DNA of 64,000 nt from the NCBI RefSeq assembly GCF_014397245.1, contig NZ_JACLHY010000011.1:62001-126000 (forward strand). The letters are read 5' to 3'. The position numbers and the translations under genes were made by a program. Origin of the DNA: Arenibacter arenosicollis. GTDB taxonomy: Bacteria > Bacteroidota > Bacteroidia > Flavobacteriales > Flavobacteriaceae. Below, piece after piece: positions 57,180 to 64,000 of this stretch (position 1 is the first letter of the stretch; each line of letters opens with the position of its first letter). The notes under the pieces were generated by a model. That model did no database searches and had not been told where the DNA came from. It saw only the letters and a list, made by a program, of their open reading frames with translations.

Positions 57180-57185
57180 AAGGAG
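57180..57185 (+). promoter_or_regulatory. Shine-Dalgarno sequence that decides the pseudouridine synthase start
   Basis: AAGGAG, five bases before the ATG at 57191. Most genes in this window lack such a site. Confidence 0.65.
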
Positions 57186-57190
57186 TGTTT

Positions 57191-57925
57191 ATGAAAGAGA
57201 AGGAAGCCACCCGAATAAACAAGTTTTTAAGCGAAATGGGCTACTGTTCACGTCGCGCAGCGGACAAACTTATTGATCAAGGTAGAGTTACTATTAACGG
57301 GAAAGTTCCAGAAATGGGAACAAAAATTACCGATGATGACGAAGTCCGTGTAGATGGTAAGATTATTTCGGAACCTCAAGAAAAGCCGGTTTATATTGCT
57401 TTCAACAAACCTATTGGAATTGTATGCACCACGGACACCAGGGTAGAAAAGGATAATATTATCGACTTCATTAATTACCCAAGTAGAATTTTCCCAATTG
57501 GAAGATTGGACAAGCCCAGTGAAGGCCTTATCCTTTTGACCAATGATGGGGACATAGTCAATAAGATTTTACGGGCCAGAAATAAACATCAGAAAGAATA
57601 TTTAGTAACTGTAGATAAGCCAATCACCAAAGCTTTCCTCGAGAAAATGGCCAATGGGGTGCCCATCCTTGATCGGGTAACCCGAAAATGCGAGATTGAG
57701 GAAATTGGCAAATTCCAGTTTAGAATTGTTCTAACACAGGGCCTTAACCGTCAGATCCGAAGAATGTGCGAGTATTTGGGTTACAATGTTACCGCATTAA
57801 AACGTATAAGGATAATGAATATTCAATTGGATGTTCCCGTGGGTAAATGGCGTTATTTATCCGAAGGGGAGTTAAATGAAATCAATGAAATGATTTCGGA
57901 CTCATCAAAGACCCATCAAAAATAA
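57191..57925 (+). CDS. RluB/RluF-type pseudouridine synthase
   Basis: Isomerises a specific uridine in 23S rRNA (or tRNA). It is 244 residues: an S4 RNA-binding domain at about 6-65 (TRINKFLSEMGYCSRRAADKLIDQGRVTING), then the catalytic domain with PIGRLDKPSEGLILLTNDG, where the Asp is the nucleophile, and the GLNRQIRRMCEYLGYNVTAL motif. The ATG at 57191 is chosen over a GTG at 57185, because AAGGAG at 57180-57185 is a good Shine-Dalgarno sequence five bases before it, which is rare in this window. The precise target uridine is not decided. Confidence 0.93.
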   Translation: MKEKEATRINKFLSEMGYCSRRAADKLIDQGRVTINGKVPEMGTKITDDDEVRVDGKIISEPQEKPVYIAFNKPIGIVCTTDTRVEKDNIIDFINYPSRIFPIGRLDKPSEGLILLTNDGDIVNKILRARNKHQKEYLVTVDKPITKAFLEKMANGVPILDRVTRKCEIEEIGKFQFRIVLTQGLNRQIRRMCEYLGYNVTALKRIRIMNIQLDVPVGKWRYLSEGELNEINEMISDSSKTHQK

Positions 57926-57962
57926 AAACAGAATAATTATCCCCTAAATTAATTTTAACAGT

Positions 57963-59498
57963 ATGACTATGAAGATGGAAGAAATAGAGAATATTGAGCT
58001 ATTATACCTAAGTGTAAATGACTATCAAGAGCTTAAAACGGCCATGATAGAATCCTATACCACTATGCCCGAATCTTATTGGAGGGAGCATCAAATAGAA
58101 AATCTAATATCCAGATTTCCTGAAGGACAGGTAGTCATAAAAGTAAATGGCCATATTGCAGGCTGTGCACTGTCCATTATTCTGGATTACGACAAATTCG
58201 AAGATAAGCACACTTACCAACAAATAACCGGTAATTACACCTTTAACACGCATTCTCCCGATGGGGATGTACTGTATGGGATCGATGTTTTTATTAAACC
58301 GGAATTTAGGGGCATGCGGTTGGGCAGAAGATTGTACGACTACAGAAAAGAACTTTGTGAGCGCCTAAATTTGAAAGGGGTTGCCTTTGGCGGCAGAATC
58401 CCCAACTACCATAAATACATGGACACCTTGTCGCCAAAAGCATATATAGAAAAGGTAAAACGCAAGGAAATAAACGACCCCGTTCTTAATTTTCAGATAT
58501 CCAACGATTTTTATCCCAGTAAAATTCTGAAGAACTATTTGGAAGGAGATACTGCCTCCAACGATTACGCCGTGCTTTTAAGGTGGGACAATATTTATTA
58601 TGAAAAGAAAAACATAAAGGCCAGCGTTGTAAAAAAAGTTGTAAGGGTAGGGCTCATCCAATGGCAAATGCGTCCCTATAAAAATCTGGACGATGTACTT
58701 CAACAAGCAGAGTATTTTGTGGATGCGGTTTCAGGATATAGATCGGACTTTGCCCTATTCCCTGAATTCTTTAATGCACCCTTGATGGCCGAGAACAATC
58801 ATTTATCGGAGTCCGCTGCAATCAGGGAGCTGGCTAAACACACAGCCACCATTGTACAGCGATTTTCCGAACTGGCCATTTCCTATAATATAAATATTAT
58901 TACTGGGAGTATGCCAGAAATGAAAGATGAAAGACTATACAACGTTGGGTACATCTGCAAAAGGGATGGAACCAAGGAAAGATATGAGAAATTACATGTA
59001 ACTCCAGATGAGGAAAGGGTTTGGGGACTGCAGGGCGGCAACGACCTAAAGGTATTTGATACGGATTGCGGGAAGGTTGGCATCTTGATCTGTTACGATT
59101 CCGAATTTCCGGAATTAAGTAGATTATTGGCAGACGAGGGCATGGATATTTTATTTGTACCTTACTTAACAGATACCCAAAATGGCTTTTCCAGGGTCAG
59201 AAATTGTGCACAGGCCAGAGCCATAGAGAACGAATGCTATGTAGCCATCGCCGGAAGCGTGGGCAACCTGCCCAAAGTACATAATATGGATATTCAATAT
59301 GCCCAATCCATGGTATTTACACCCTGTGATTTCGCCTTTCCCGCCAACGGAATAAAAGCTGAAGCTACTCCAAATACCGAAATGATACTCATTGTAGACT
59401 TAGATATAGATTTGCTAAGAGAACTAAACCAATTTGGTAGTGTAAGAAACTTGAAGGACAGAAGAACCGATATTTTTGAAGTGCGAAGAAAGAACTAA
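57963..59498 (+). CDS. GNAT acetyltransferase / carbon-nitrogen hydrolase fusion
   Basis: A 511-residue two-domain protein. The GNAT domain lies at about 10-190, with the acetyl-CoA loop FRGMRLGRRLYDYRKELC. The nitrilase-superfamily domain lies at about 228-505, with its catalytic triad intact: Glu in LFPEFFNAP (near 268), Lys in YEKLHVTPDE (near 342) and Cys in GILICYDSEFPE (near 376). This fusion occurs in many bacteria and its substrate is unknown; an N-acyl amine or amide shuttle between the two sites is a reasonable inference. It starts 37 bases after the pseudouridine synthase gene, probably in one transcript. Confidence 0.93.
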   Translation: MTMKMEEIENIELLYLSVNDYQELKTAMIESYTTMPESYWREHQIENLISRFPEGQVVIKVNGHIAGCALSIILDYDKFEDKHTYQQITGNYTFNTHSPDGDVLYGIDVFIKPEFRGMRLGRRLYDYRKELCERLNLKGVAFGGRIPNYHKYMDTLSPKAYIEKVKRKEINDPVLNFQISNDFYPSKILKNYLEGDTASNDYAVLLRWDNIYYEKKNIKASVVKKVVRVGLIQWQMRPYKNLDDVLQQAEYFVDAVSGYRSDFALFPEFFNAPLMAENNHLSESAAIRELAKHTATIVQRFSELAISYNINIITGSMPEMKDERLYNVGYICKRDGTKERYEKLHVTPDEERVWGLQGGNDLKVFDTDCGKVGILICYDSEFPELSRLLADEGMDILFVPYLTDTQNGFSRVRNCAQARAIENECYVAIAGSVGNLPKVHNMDIQYAQSMVFTPCDFAFPANGIKAEATPNTEMILIVDLDIDLLRELNQFGSVRNLKDRRTDIFEVRRKN

Positions 59499-59960
59499 CA
59501 AAGGGCATATTATCCCCTGTCACATTTTACAGGTTTACAAAAAAATAAGTAATCAAGCTTTAAGCTGAATTTATCAAACCACGGACTAATTATATCAAAA
59601 TCCTCATTTGGTGAAATAACGAATTACTTAGCTTCCCTATAGACATAGTTATAACAACGGATAGTACTAAAACTATCCGTTGTTTTATTATTTCGAAAGT
59701 AATCGAATATTATTCGGCACTTTATACTCTCCAACAACAAACCTTTCTCAATTACCTAGGCCTTTCCTTCAACAGATACCGGAAATATATACAAAAATAA
59801 ATAGGGTATATCGTTAAAAATCACTATCTTAGGAAGACAGTCGTTCCTTGATATAAGCGATAGATGCTTAGCTTGAATTTACCTATACCAACCTGCACCA
59901 ACCACCATTTAAATTTTTTGCAAATACCTCTGAGCGATAAAAACAGTAAACTATAAACAG
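59499..59960. other. long intergenic region with a distal terminator
   Basis: Contains a weak CCTGT/ACAGG hairpin at about 59517-59534 and a strong terminator at 59653-59690, which is unusually far (about 155 bases) from the upstream stop. TATCTTAG near 59829 resembles a -7 box with one mismatch and could serve the gene at 59961. No ORF is credible. Confidence 0.45.
59653..59690 (+). terminator. strong intrinsic terminator
   Basis: A 13-base stem built on ACAACGGATAGT / ACTATCCGTTGT with a six-base loop, then TTATTATTT. Distance from the nearest upstream stop suggests a long 3' UTR or a separate small transcript. Confidence 0.85.
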
Positions 59961-61298
59961 ATGAAACTCAAAAAAAATCCCTTTGTAAAAAATCCCCTTA
60001 TAACCGCAATATTAATTTTGTTGTTCTTAGGGGTAACGCCCTCCGTTTCGGCGGCATTGCTGTACCAAGATGTGCAGGAACAGGAAACTTCTTTTAATCA
60101 ATATCAAGGTAAAATTATTGATAGTGAAACCAATAATCCATTGGTCTTTGCCAGTCTTACGATTGAAAACACCAATATAAGCACCGTTAGTAATACTGAG
60201 GGTTACTTTTCCTTAAAAGTTCCCAAAGAAATTAGCGAAGGGCAAGTCATTGTGTCGTTTTTAGGCTATAAGACAAAAACAATCCCTTTAAGCCAACTTA
60301 AGGAAAATAAAAATGAAATTGCACTGGAAGTAAGCTTTACGGAATTATCCGAGGTAAGCCTTGCTGTTCCAAAAGATGCGAAGGCCCTAGTAAAGGAAAC
60401 CTTGCAGAGAAAAGGTGAAAATTATTTTGACGACCCTACCCTAATGACGGCTTTCTATAGGGAAACCATTAAAAAAAGAAGGAAAAACGTGTCCTTGTCC
60501 GAGGCCGTTGTCAATATATACAAATCTCCCTACAATTCCGATCGCAGGGACGCATTACAGCTTTATAAAGCTAGGAAAAGCACCGATTACAACAAATTGG
60601 ACACCTTGGCCATTAAACTACAGGGAGGACCTTTCAACACCCTTTTCGTAGACATGATAAAATATCCACAATATATTTTTACCGAAGAAACATTTGATGA
60701 TTATACCTTTAGTTTTGAAAATTCCACCCAGGTAAATAACAAACTAATCTTTGTAATCAATTTTAAACAACTGGAATCTATAACAGACCCCCTTTACCAA
60801 GGGAAGTTGTATATAGATGCTGAGAAGAAAATTCTGACCAGCGCCATTTATTCCCTGAACATCACTGACCGCGAAAAGGCTTCCAAAATGTTCGTCCGTA
60901 AAAAACCAGCACATGCCAATGTCTGGCCAACAGATATTGCCTACCGTGTAGATTATAGGGAAAAGAACGGAAAATGGTATTATGGTTACAGCAATGTCCT
61001 CTTGGAGTTCAAGATCAATTGGGACGACAAACTTTTCAATTCGGTTTATAGCATGACTTGCGAAATGGCCATTACGGACTGGGAAAAGAACACCACTGGT
61101 GAAACTCCTAAATTCAAGGACCGTATTAAATCTTCAATTATTCTGGAGGATGAGGCCATTGGATTCTCAGATCCCGATTTTTGGGGAGAATACAATATTA
61201 TAGAACCCGAAAAGTCTATAGAATCTGCCATCAAGAAAATACAACGACAGTTAAGAAGAGCCAAATCCAAAGAGGATTCATCCTCCCTTGGCATGTAA
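59961..61298 (+). CDS. exported CarboxypepD_reg-like domain protein
   Basis: A 445-residue exported protein: signal peptide (about 12-32, PLITAILILLFLGVTPSVSA), then an Ig-like carboxypeptidase-regulatory domain at about 48-120 (GKIIDSETNNPLVFASLTIENTNIS...TEGYFSLKVP), then a 300-residue domain with LFVDMIKYPQYIFTEETFDDYTF and FVINFKQ, which resembles the DUF5686-associated envelope proteins of Bacteroidota. It lacks a TonB-receptor barrel. Its role is unknown; a periplasmic or outer-membrane accessory is likely. It ends before a strong terminator. Confidence 0.83.
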   Translation: MKLKKNPFVKNPLITAILILLFLGVTPSVSAALLYQDVQEQETSFNQYQGKIIDSETNNPLVFASLTIENTNISTVSNTEGYFSLKVPKEISEGQVIVSFLGYKTKTIPLSQLKENKNEIALEVSFTELSEVSLAVPKDAKALVKETLQRKGENYFDDPTLMTAFYRETIKKRRKNVSLSEAVVNIYKSPYNSDRRDALQLYKARKSTDYNKLDTLAIKLQGGPFNTLFVDMIKYPQYIFTEETFDDYTFSFENSTQVNNKLIFVINFKQLESITDPLYQGKLYIDAEKKILTSAIYSLNITDREKASKMFVRKKPAHANVWPTDIAYRVDYREKNGKWYYGYSNVLLEFKINWDDKLFNSVYSMTCEMAITDWEKNTTGETPKFKDRIKSSIILEDEAIGFSDPDFWGEYNIIEPEKSIESAIKKIQRQLRRAKSKEDSSSLGM

Positions 61299-61319
61299 TC
61301 TTTTTTAAATACTAAGATG

Positions 61320-61350
61320 AAGTCCGCCATTCACGTGGCGGACTTTTTTT
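61320..61350 (+). terminator. strong intrinsic terminator
   Basis: Ten-base stem AAGTCCGCCA / TGGCGGACTT with a six-base loop and a T-run, 21 bases past the previous stop. Confidence 0.92.
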
Positions 61351-61363
61351 GTGTGATTTTTTA

Positions 61364-61371
61364 TATATTTA
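61364..61371 (+). promoter_or_regulatory. near-consensus -7 element for the S66 carboxypeptidase gene
   Basis: TATATTTA, one base off TAnnTTTG, between the upstream terminator and the ATG at 61392, giving a leader of about 17 bases. Confidence 0.45.
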
Positions 61372-61391
61372 GGTCCTACAAAATAAGATAA

Positions 61392-62447
61392 ATGAAGAAA
61401 AGGAGACAGTTCTTTAAAACAGCCCTAGGTGCAGGGATGGCCACACTAATTCCCTCGACAATAATGGCCAATACCCAAGGGAATAGAACTAATAATAAAA
61501 CAATAAAACCCAAAGCTCTAAAAAAAGGGGATACTATTGGACTTATTGCTCCAGGATATGCCATTAAACCAGAAGTCTTGGTAGAAGCCAAAGAAACTCT
61601 GGAAAAAATGGGATTTATAGCTTTCCATACCAATCGCATACATGGCAACCACGGGTACTTTAGCAATACTGATTCTGAAAGGGTCGCTGATTTAAACGAA
61701 ATGTTTGCCAATAAAAAGGTGGATGGCATACTTTGCGCCAGGGGGGGATATGGATGTACTAGAATTATGCATTTGATCGATTACCAACTAATAAGGGATA
61801 ATCCTAAGGCTCTAATTGGTTTTAGCGACATAACTGCCCTTTTAAATGGAATTCACCAAGAAACAGGCCTTGTAGCCTTCCACGGGCCCGTTGGAAGTAC
61901 CATCAACGATCCCTATAGTATAGAGCAGCTGCAAAATGTGGTAATGAAATCTAAAGAATTGCCCACTATTAAAAATGTTGAAATAATAGATCAGGAGGAA
62001 TACAGCAAGCCAGAATACAATAGATATTGTATTAACCCGGGAGTAGTCACTGGAAAATTGGTAGGAGGTAGTTTAACACTGGTAAATGCCCTAATTGGAA
62101 CTCCGCATGAAATTGATTTTACAGACGCAATAGTCTGTCTTGAAGATATTGAAGAATCCCCTTATCGCATTGACAGGATGTTGACCCAATTAATACACGG
62201 CAAAACATTTAATAAGGCTGCTGGATTCGTTTTAGGAGTTTTTAAAGGATGTGATTCTATCCCCGACCCCAAATCCTTTACATTAAGAGAGGTAATAATG
62301 GATAGGATCCAGCCACTGGGGATACCCGCTGTTTATGGTATGACTTATGGCCATATAGAAAACAACTTTACCCTACCAATAGGGATAAACGCCAAATTTG
62401 ACACGGATAAAATGACATTGCAATTATTGGAAAAGGCAGTCAAATAG
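61392..62447 (+). CDS. S66-family LD-carboxypeptidase with Tat-type signal
   Basis: Cleaves the terminal D-Ala from murein tetrapeptides during recycling (LdcA/MccF family). It is 351 residues. The N-terminus KKRRQFFKTALGAGMATLIPS fits a twin-arginine signal, so the enzyme would be exported folded, whereas classical LdcA is cytoplasmic. The catalytic set is Ser145 in LIGFSDITALL, Glu in VCLEDIEESPYRIDRML and His in GMTYGHIENNFTLPIG. The substrate could be murein peptide or a MccF-like peptide adduct. It is convergent with recQ. Confidence 0.92.
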   Translation: MKKRRQFFKTALGAGMATLIPSTIMANTQGNRTNNKTIKPKALKKGDTIGLIAPGYAIKPEVLVEAKETLEKMGFIAFHTNRIHGNHGYFSNTDSERVADLNEMFANKKVDGILCARGGYGCTRIMHLIDYQLIRDNPKALIGFSDITALLNGIHQETGLVAFHGPVGSTINDPYSIEQLQNVVMKSKELPTIKNVEIIDQEEYSKPEYNRYCINPGVVTGKLVGGSLTLVNALIGTPHEIDFTDAIVCLEDIEESPYRIDRMLTQLIHGKTFNKAAGFVLGVFKGCDSIPDPKSFTLREVIMDRIQPLGIPAVYGMTYGHIENNFTLPIGINAKFDTDKMTLQLLEKAVK

Positions 62448-62566
62448 AAAAAGGTCCAAAACATGGCGGGGCCAATAGTACTTTGGGGACATTGAAATTT
62501 TCGTTAAAGTGCACAGCGTCTCCTCTCCATTAAACCACTGCTCCGTAATACTTATTTAGACACCTT

Positions 62567-64000
62567 TTAATTAGCTACTTCACTAATAAACTTCAATCTA
62601 TACAACCTAAGTTCTTCGTCCTCATATTCACCTTCAAATTCCTTTAATGCCACTTCCAGGTCATCGGTTTGGGCTTCCAGGAAATAATCATGGATTTCTT
62701 CTTGCTGGTCTTCATCCAACATCTCATCGATCCAATAGGCAATATTCAATTTGGTACCACTAAAGACAATTTGTTCCATTTCCTTGATCAACTCCTTCAA
62801 TTCCAATCCTTTGGCCGAAGCAATATCATCCAAGGGCAACTTCCTATCCACGTTCTGAATGATATATAGCTTCAGGGACGAATTGGCCCCGGTACTTTTT
62901 ACGATCAGATCGTCCGGTCTCAAAATGTTATTATCCTCAACATAGGCGGCAATTTGTTCTACAAAGGGCTTCCCGTATTTTTTTGCCTTACCTTCCCCTA
63001 CTCCATAAATATTTACCAATTCATCCAAGGATATCGGATATTTAAGCGCCATATCATCCAAAGAGGGATCTTGAAACACCACAAATGGTGGGACACCCAA
63101 TTTATGGGCCTCTTTTTTCCTTAAGTCCTTTAAAATCTTCAACAAATTATTATCGGCCACACCGGCAGAGGATTTTGCCGCACTAACTATAGCATCATCG
63201 GCCTCCTTATTGTAGACATGATCCATGGTCATCATAAACGATGTTGGATTCTTTATAAAATCCTTTCCTGCAGGAGTTACATGAAGTATACCATATTGCT
63301 CAATTTCTTTTTTAAGAAGTCCGGCAACAAGTGCTTGGCGAATCAAAGCCATCCAATACCCCTTATCCCTGTCCTTTCCACAGCCAAAAAATTCCTTTTC
63401 ATCGGTCTTATGTGAAGATATCAAAGCGTTAACCTTTCCAGTCAATGCCCTTACAATTTCTTTGGATTTAAATTTTTCACTGGTACCCATCACAACATTA
63501 ATCAGCTTAACCACGTTGTCTTTGGCCTCCTGCTTTTCTTTAGGATTTCTGGTATTATCGTCCATTTCGGCACCATCACCATTAATTTCGTCGAATTCCT
63601 CCCCAAAATAATGAAGTATGAATTTTCTACGAGACATTGAGGTTTCTGCATATCCAACAATTTCCTGAAGCAGGGCGTTTCCTATCTCCTGTTCGGCAAC
63701 AGGCTTTCCAGACATGAATTTTTCAAGTTTTTCCACATCCTTATACGAGTAAAATGCAAGGCAGTGTCCCTCTCCACCATCTCTTCCAGCCCTTCCAGTT
63801 TCCTGATAATAGCTTTCTATACTTTTGGGAATATCGTGGTGTATAACAAAACGCACATCCGGCTTATCTATACCCATTCCGAAGGCAATAGTGGCCACTA
63901 CCACGTCTACATCCTCCATTAAAAACATATCCTGATGTTTGGATCTAGTTTTACCATCCAATCCCGCATGATAAGGAACTGCGCTAACACCGTTGACTTG
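62567..64000 (-). CDS. recQ: RecQ-family DNA helicase, partial (5' end outside window)
   Basis: The C-terminal 477 residues of a 3'-5' DNA helicase for repair and recombination. Visible are helicase motifs V and VI (VVVATIAFGMGIDKPDVRFVIHHD, then SYYQETGRAGRDG), a winged-helix RQC region, and an HRDC domain (about 62990-63150 on the window, LRKKEAHKLGVPPFVVFQD). A conspicuous feature is that the zinc-binding cysteines normally found after the helicase core (CRR and CxNCDxC) are all replaced: SMSRRKFILHYFGEE is followed by an acidic GDGAEMDDN. The N-terminal half with Walker A lies beyond base 64000. Confidence 0.94.
   Translation of the reverse strand, partial: QVNGVSAVPYHAGLDGKTRSKHQDMFLMEDVDVVVATIAFGMGIDKPDVRFVIHHDIPKSIESYYQETGRAGRDGGEGHCLAFYSYKDVEKLEKFMSGKPVAEQEIGNALLQEIVGYAETSMSRRKFILHYFGEEFDEINGDGAEMDDNTRNPKEKQEAKDNVVKLINVVMGTSEKFKSKEIVRALTGKVNALISSHKTDEKEFFGCGKDRDKGYWMALIRQALVAGLLKKEIEQYGILHVTPAGKDFIKNPTSFMMTMDHVYNKEADDAIVSAAKSSAGVADNNLLKILKDLRKKEAHKLGVPPFVVFQDPSLDDMALKYPISLDELVNIYGVGEGKAKKYGKPFVEQIAAYVEDNNILRPDDLIVKSTGANSSLKLYIIQNVDRKLPLDDIASAKGLELKELIKEMEQIVFSGTKLNIAYWIDEMLDEDQQEEIHDYFLEAQTDDLEVALKEFEGEYEDEELRLYRLKFISEVAN

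Noticed and set aside
59499-59960. Unannotated gene in the 462-base gap
   Set aside because: All frames are interrupted and no start with a supporting context was found; only hairpins are visible.

Overview
The window reads as a chromosomal segment of a Flavobacteriaceae-type bacterium (phylum Bacteroidota). The base composition is AT-rich. Ten exact matches to the Bacteroidota -7 promoter element TAnnTTTG sit correctly placed upstream of genes. Ribosome-binding sites are mostly weak. The gene content is typical of the group: BshC, a UMF1/Atg22-like MFS carrier, DUF2807 and DUF4097 envelope proteins, a YidC with a large periplasmic domain, LysM-PBP1 and CarboxypepD_reg-like proteins. The genus cannot be fixed from this evidence; a marine Maribacter/Arenibacter/Zobellia relative is a guess. 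I see no tRNA, rRNA, CRISPR array, prophage or insertion sequence, and the window looks like stable core and near-core chromosome.

Layout. 1-5.3 kb: lon (cut by the left edge), divergent from an overlapping ECF-sigma / membrane-anchor / DUF4097 / DUF2807 operon whose last gene carries a one-base frameshift. 5.3-12 kb (minus): UMF1 transporter, M48 lipoprotein protease, GH31 glucosidase and glgB. 12-17 kb: collagen-like lipoprotein, msrB, lpd, a DUF3817 protein, aroQ and xerD. 17-22 kb: type II NADH dehydrogenase, a second ECF sigma with a membrane partner, an acyltransferase, a CoA-type Nudix hydrolase and a lipoprotein cyclophilin. 22-30 kb: an RDD-TRIC pair diverging from a tightly overlapping membrane/AAA+ operon (SpoIIM-like, polytopic protein, DUF4129, DUF4350, MoxR, DUF58). 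30-42 kb: DUF2007, a His-rich TPR protein, nitronate monooxygenase, mnmA, DUF6515, yidC, pyrG, DUF3820, a TIM-barrel lipoprotein and a DUF922 protease. 42-50 kb: a LysM-PBP1 protein, guaA, a PNPOx-like protein, a PLP decarboxylase and bshC. 50-64 kb: M14 peptidase, aldehyde dehydrogenase, DUF1569, GH20, a pseudouridine synthase, a GNAT-nitrilase fusion, a CarboxypepD_reg-like protein, a Tat-type S66 carboxypeptidase and recQ (cut by the right edge).

How the genes fit together. Nucleotide synthesis (pyrG, guaA), RNA modification (mnmA, RluB-type), chromosome maintenance (xerD, recQ), redox and thiol metabolism (lpd, msrB, bshC, ndh) and envelope biogenesis (yidC, LysM-PBP1, LD-carboxypeptidase) are ordinary housekeeping. 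The glgB-GH31 pair handles alpha-glucan. The parts least explained by known biology are the MoxR/DUF58 membrane operon at 23.5-29.8 kb and the ECF-sigma operon at 2.3-5.2 kb. Other notable points are a RecQ with none of the four zinc-ligand cysteines, and several promoters lying on or just before start codons, which imply leaderless or nearly leaderless mRNAs and were used here to correct start sites. I found no clear-cut new defence or mobile system.
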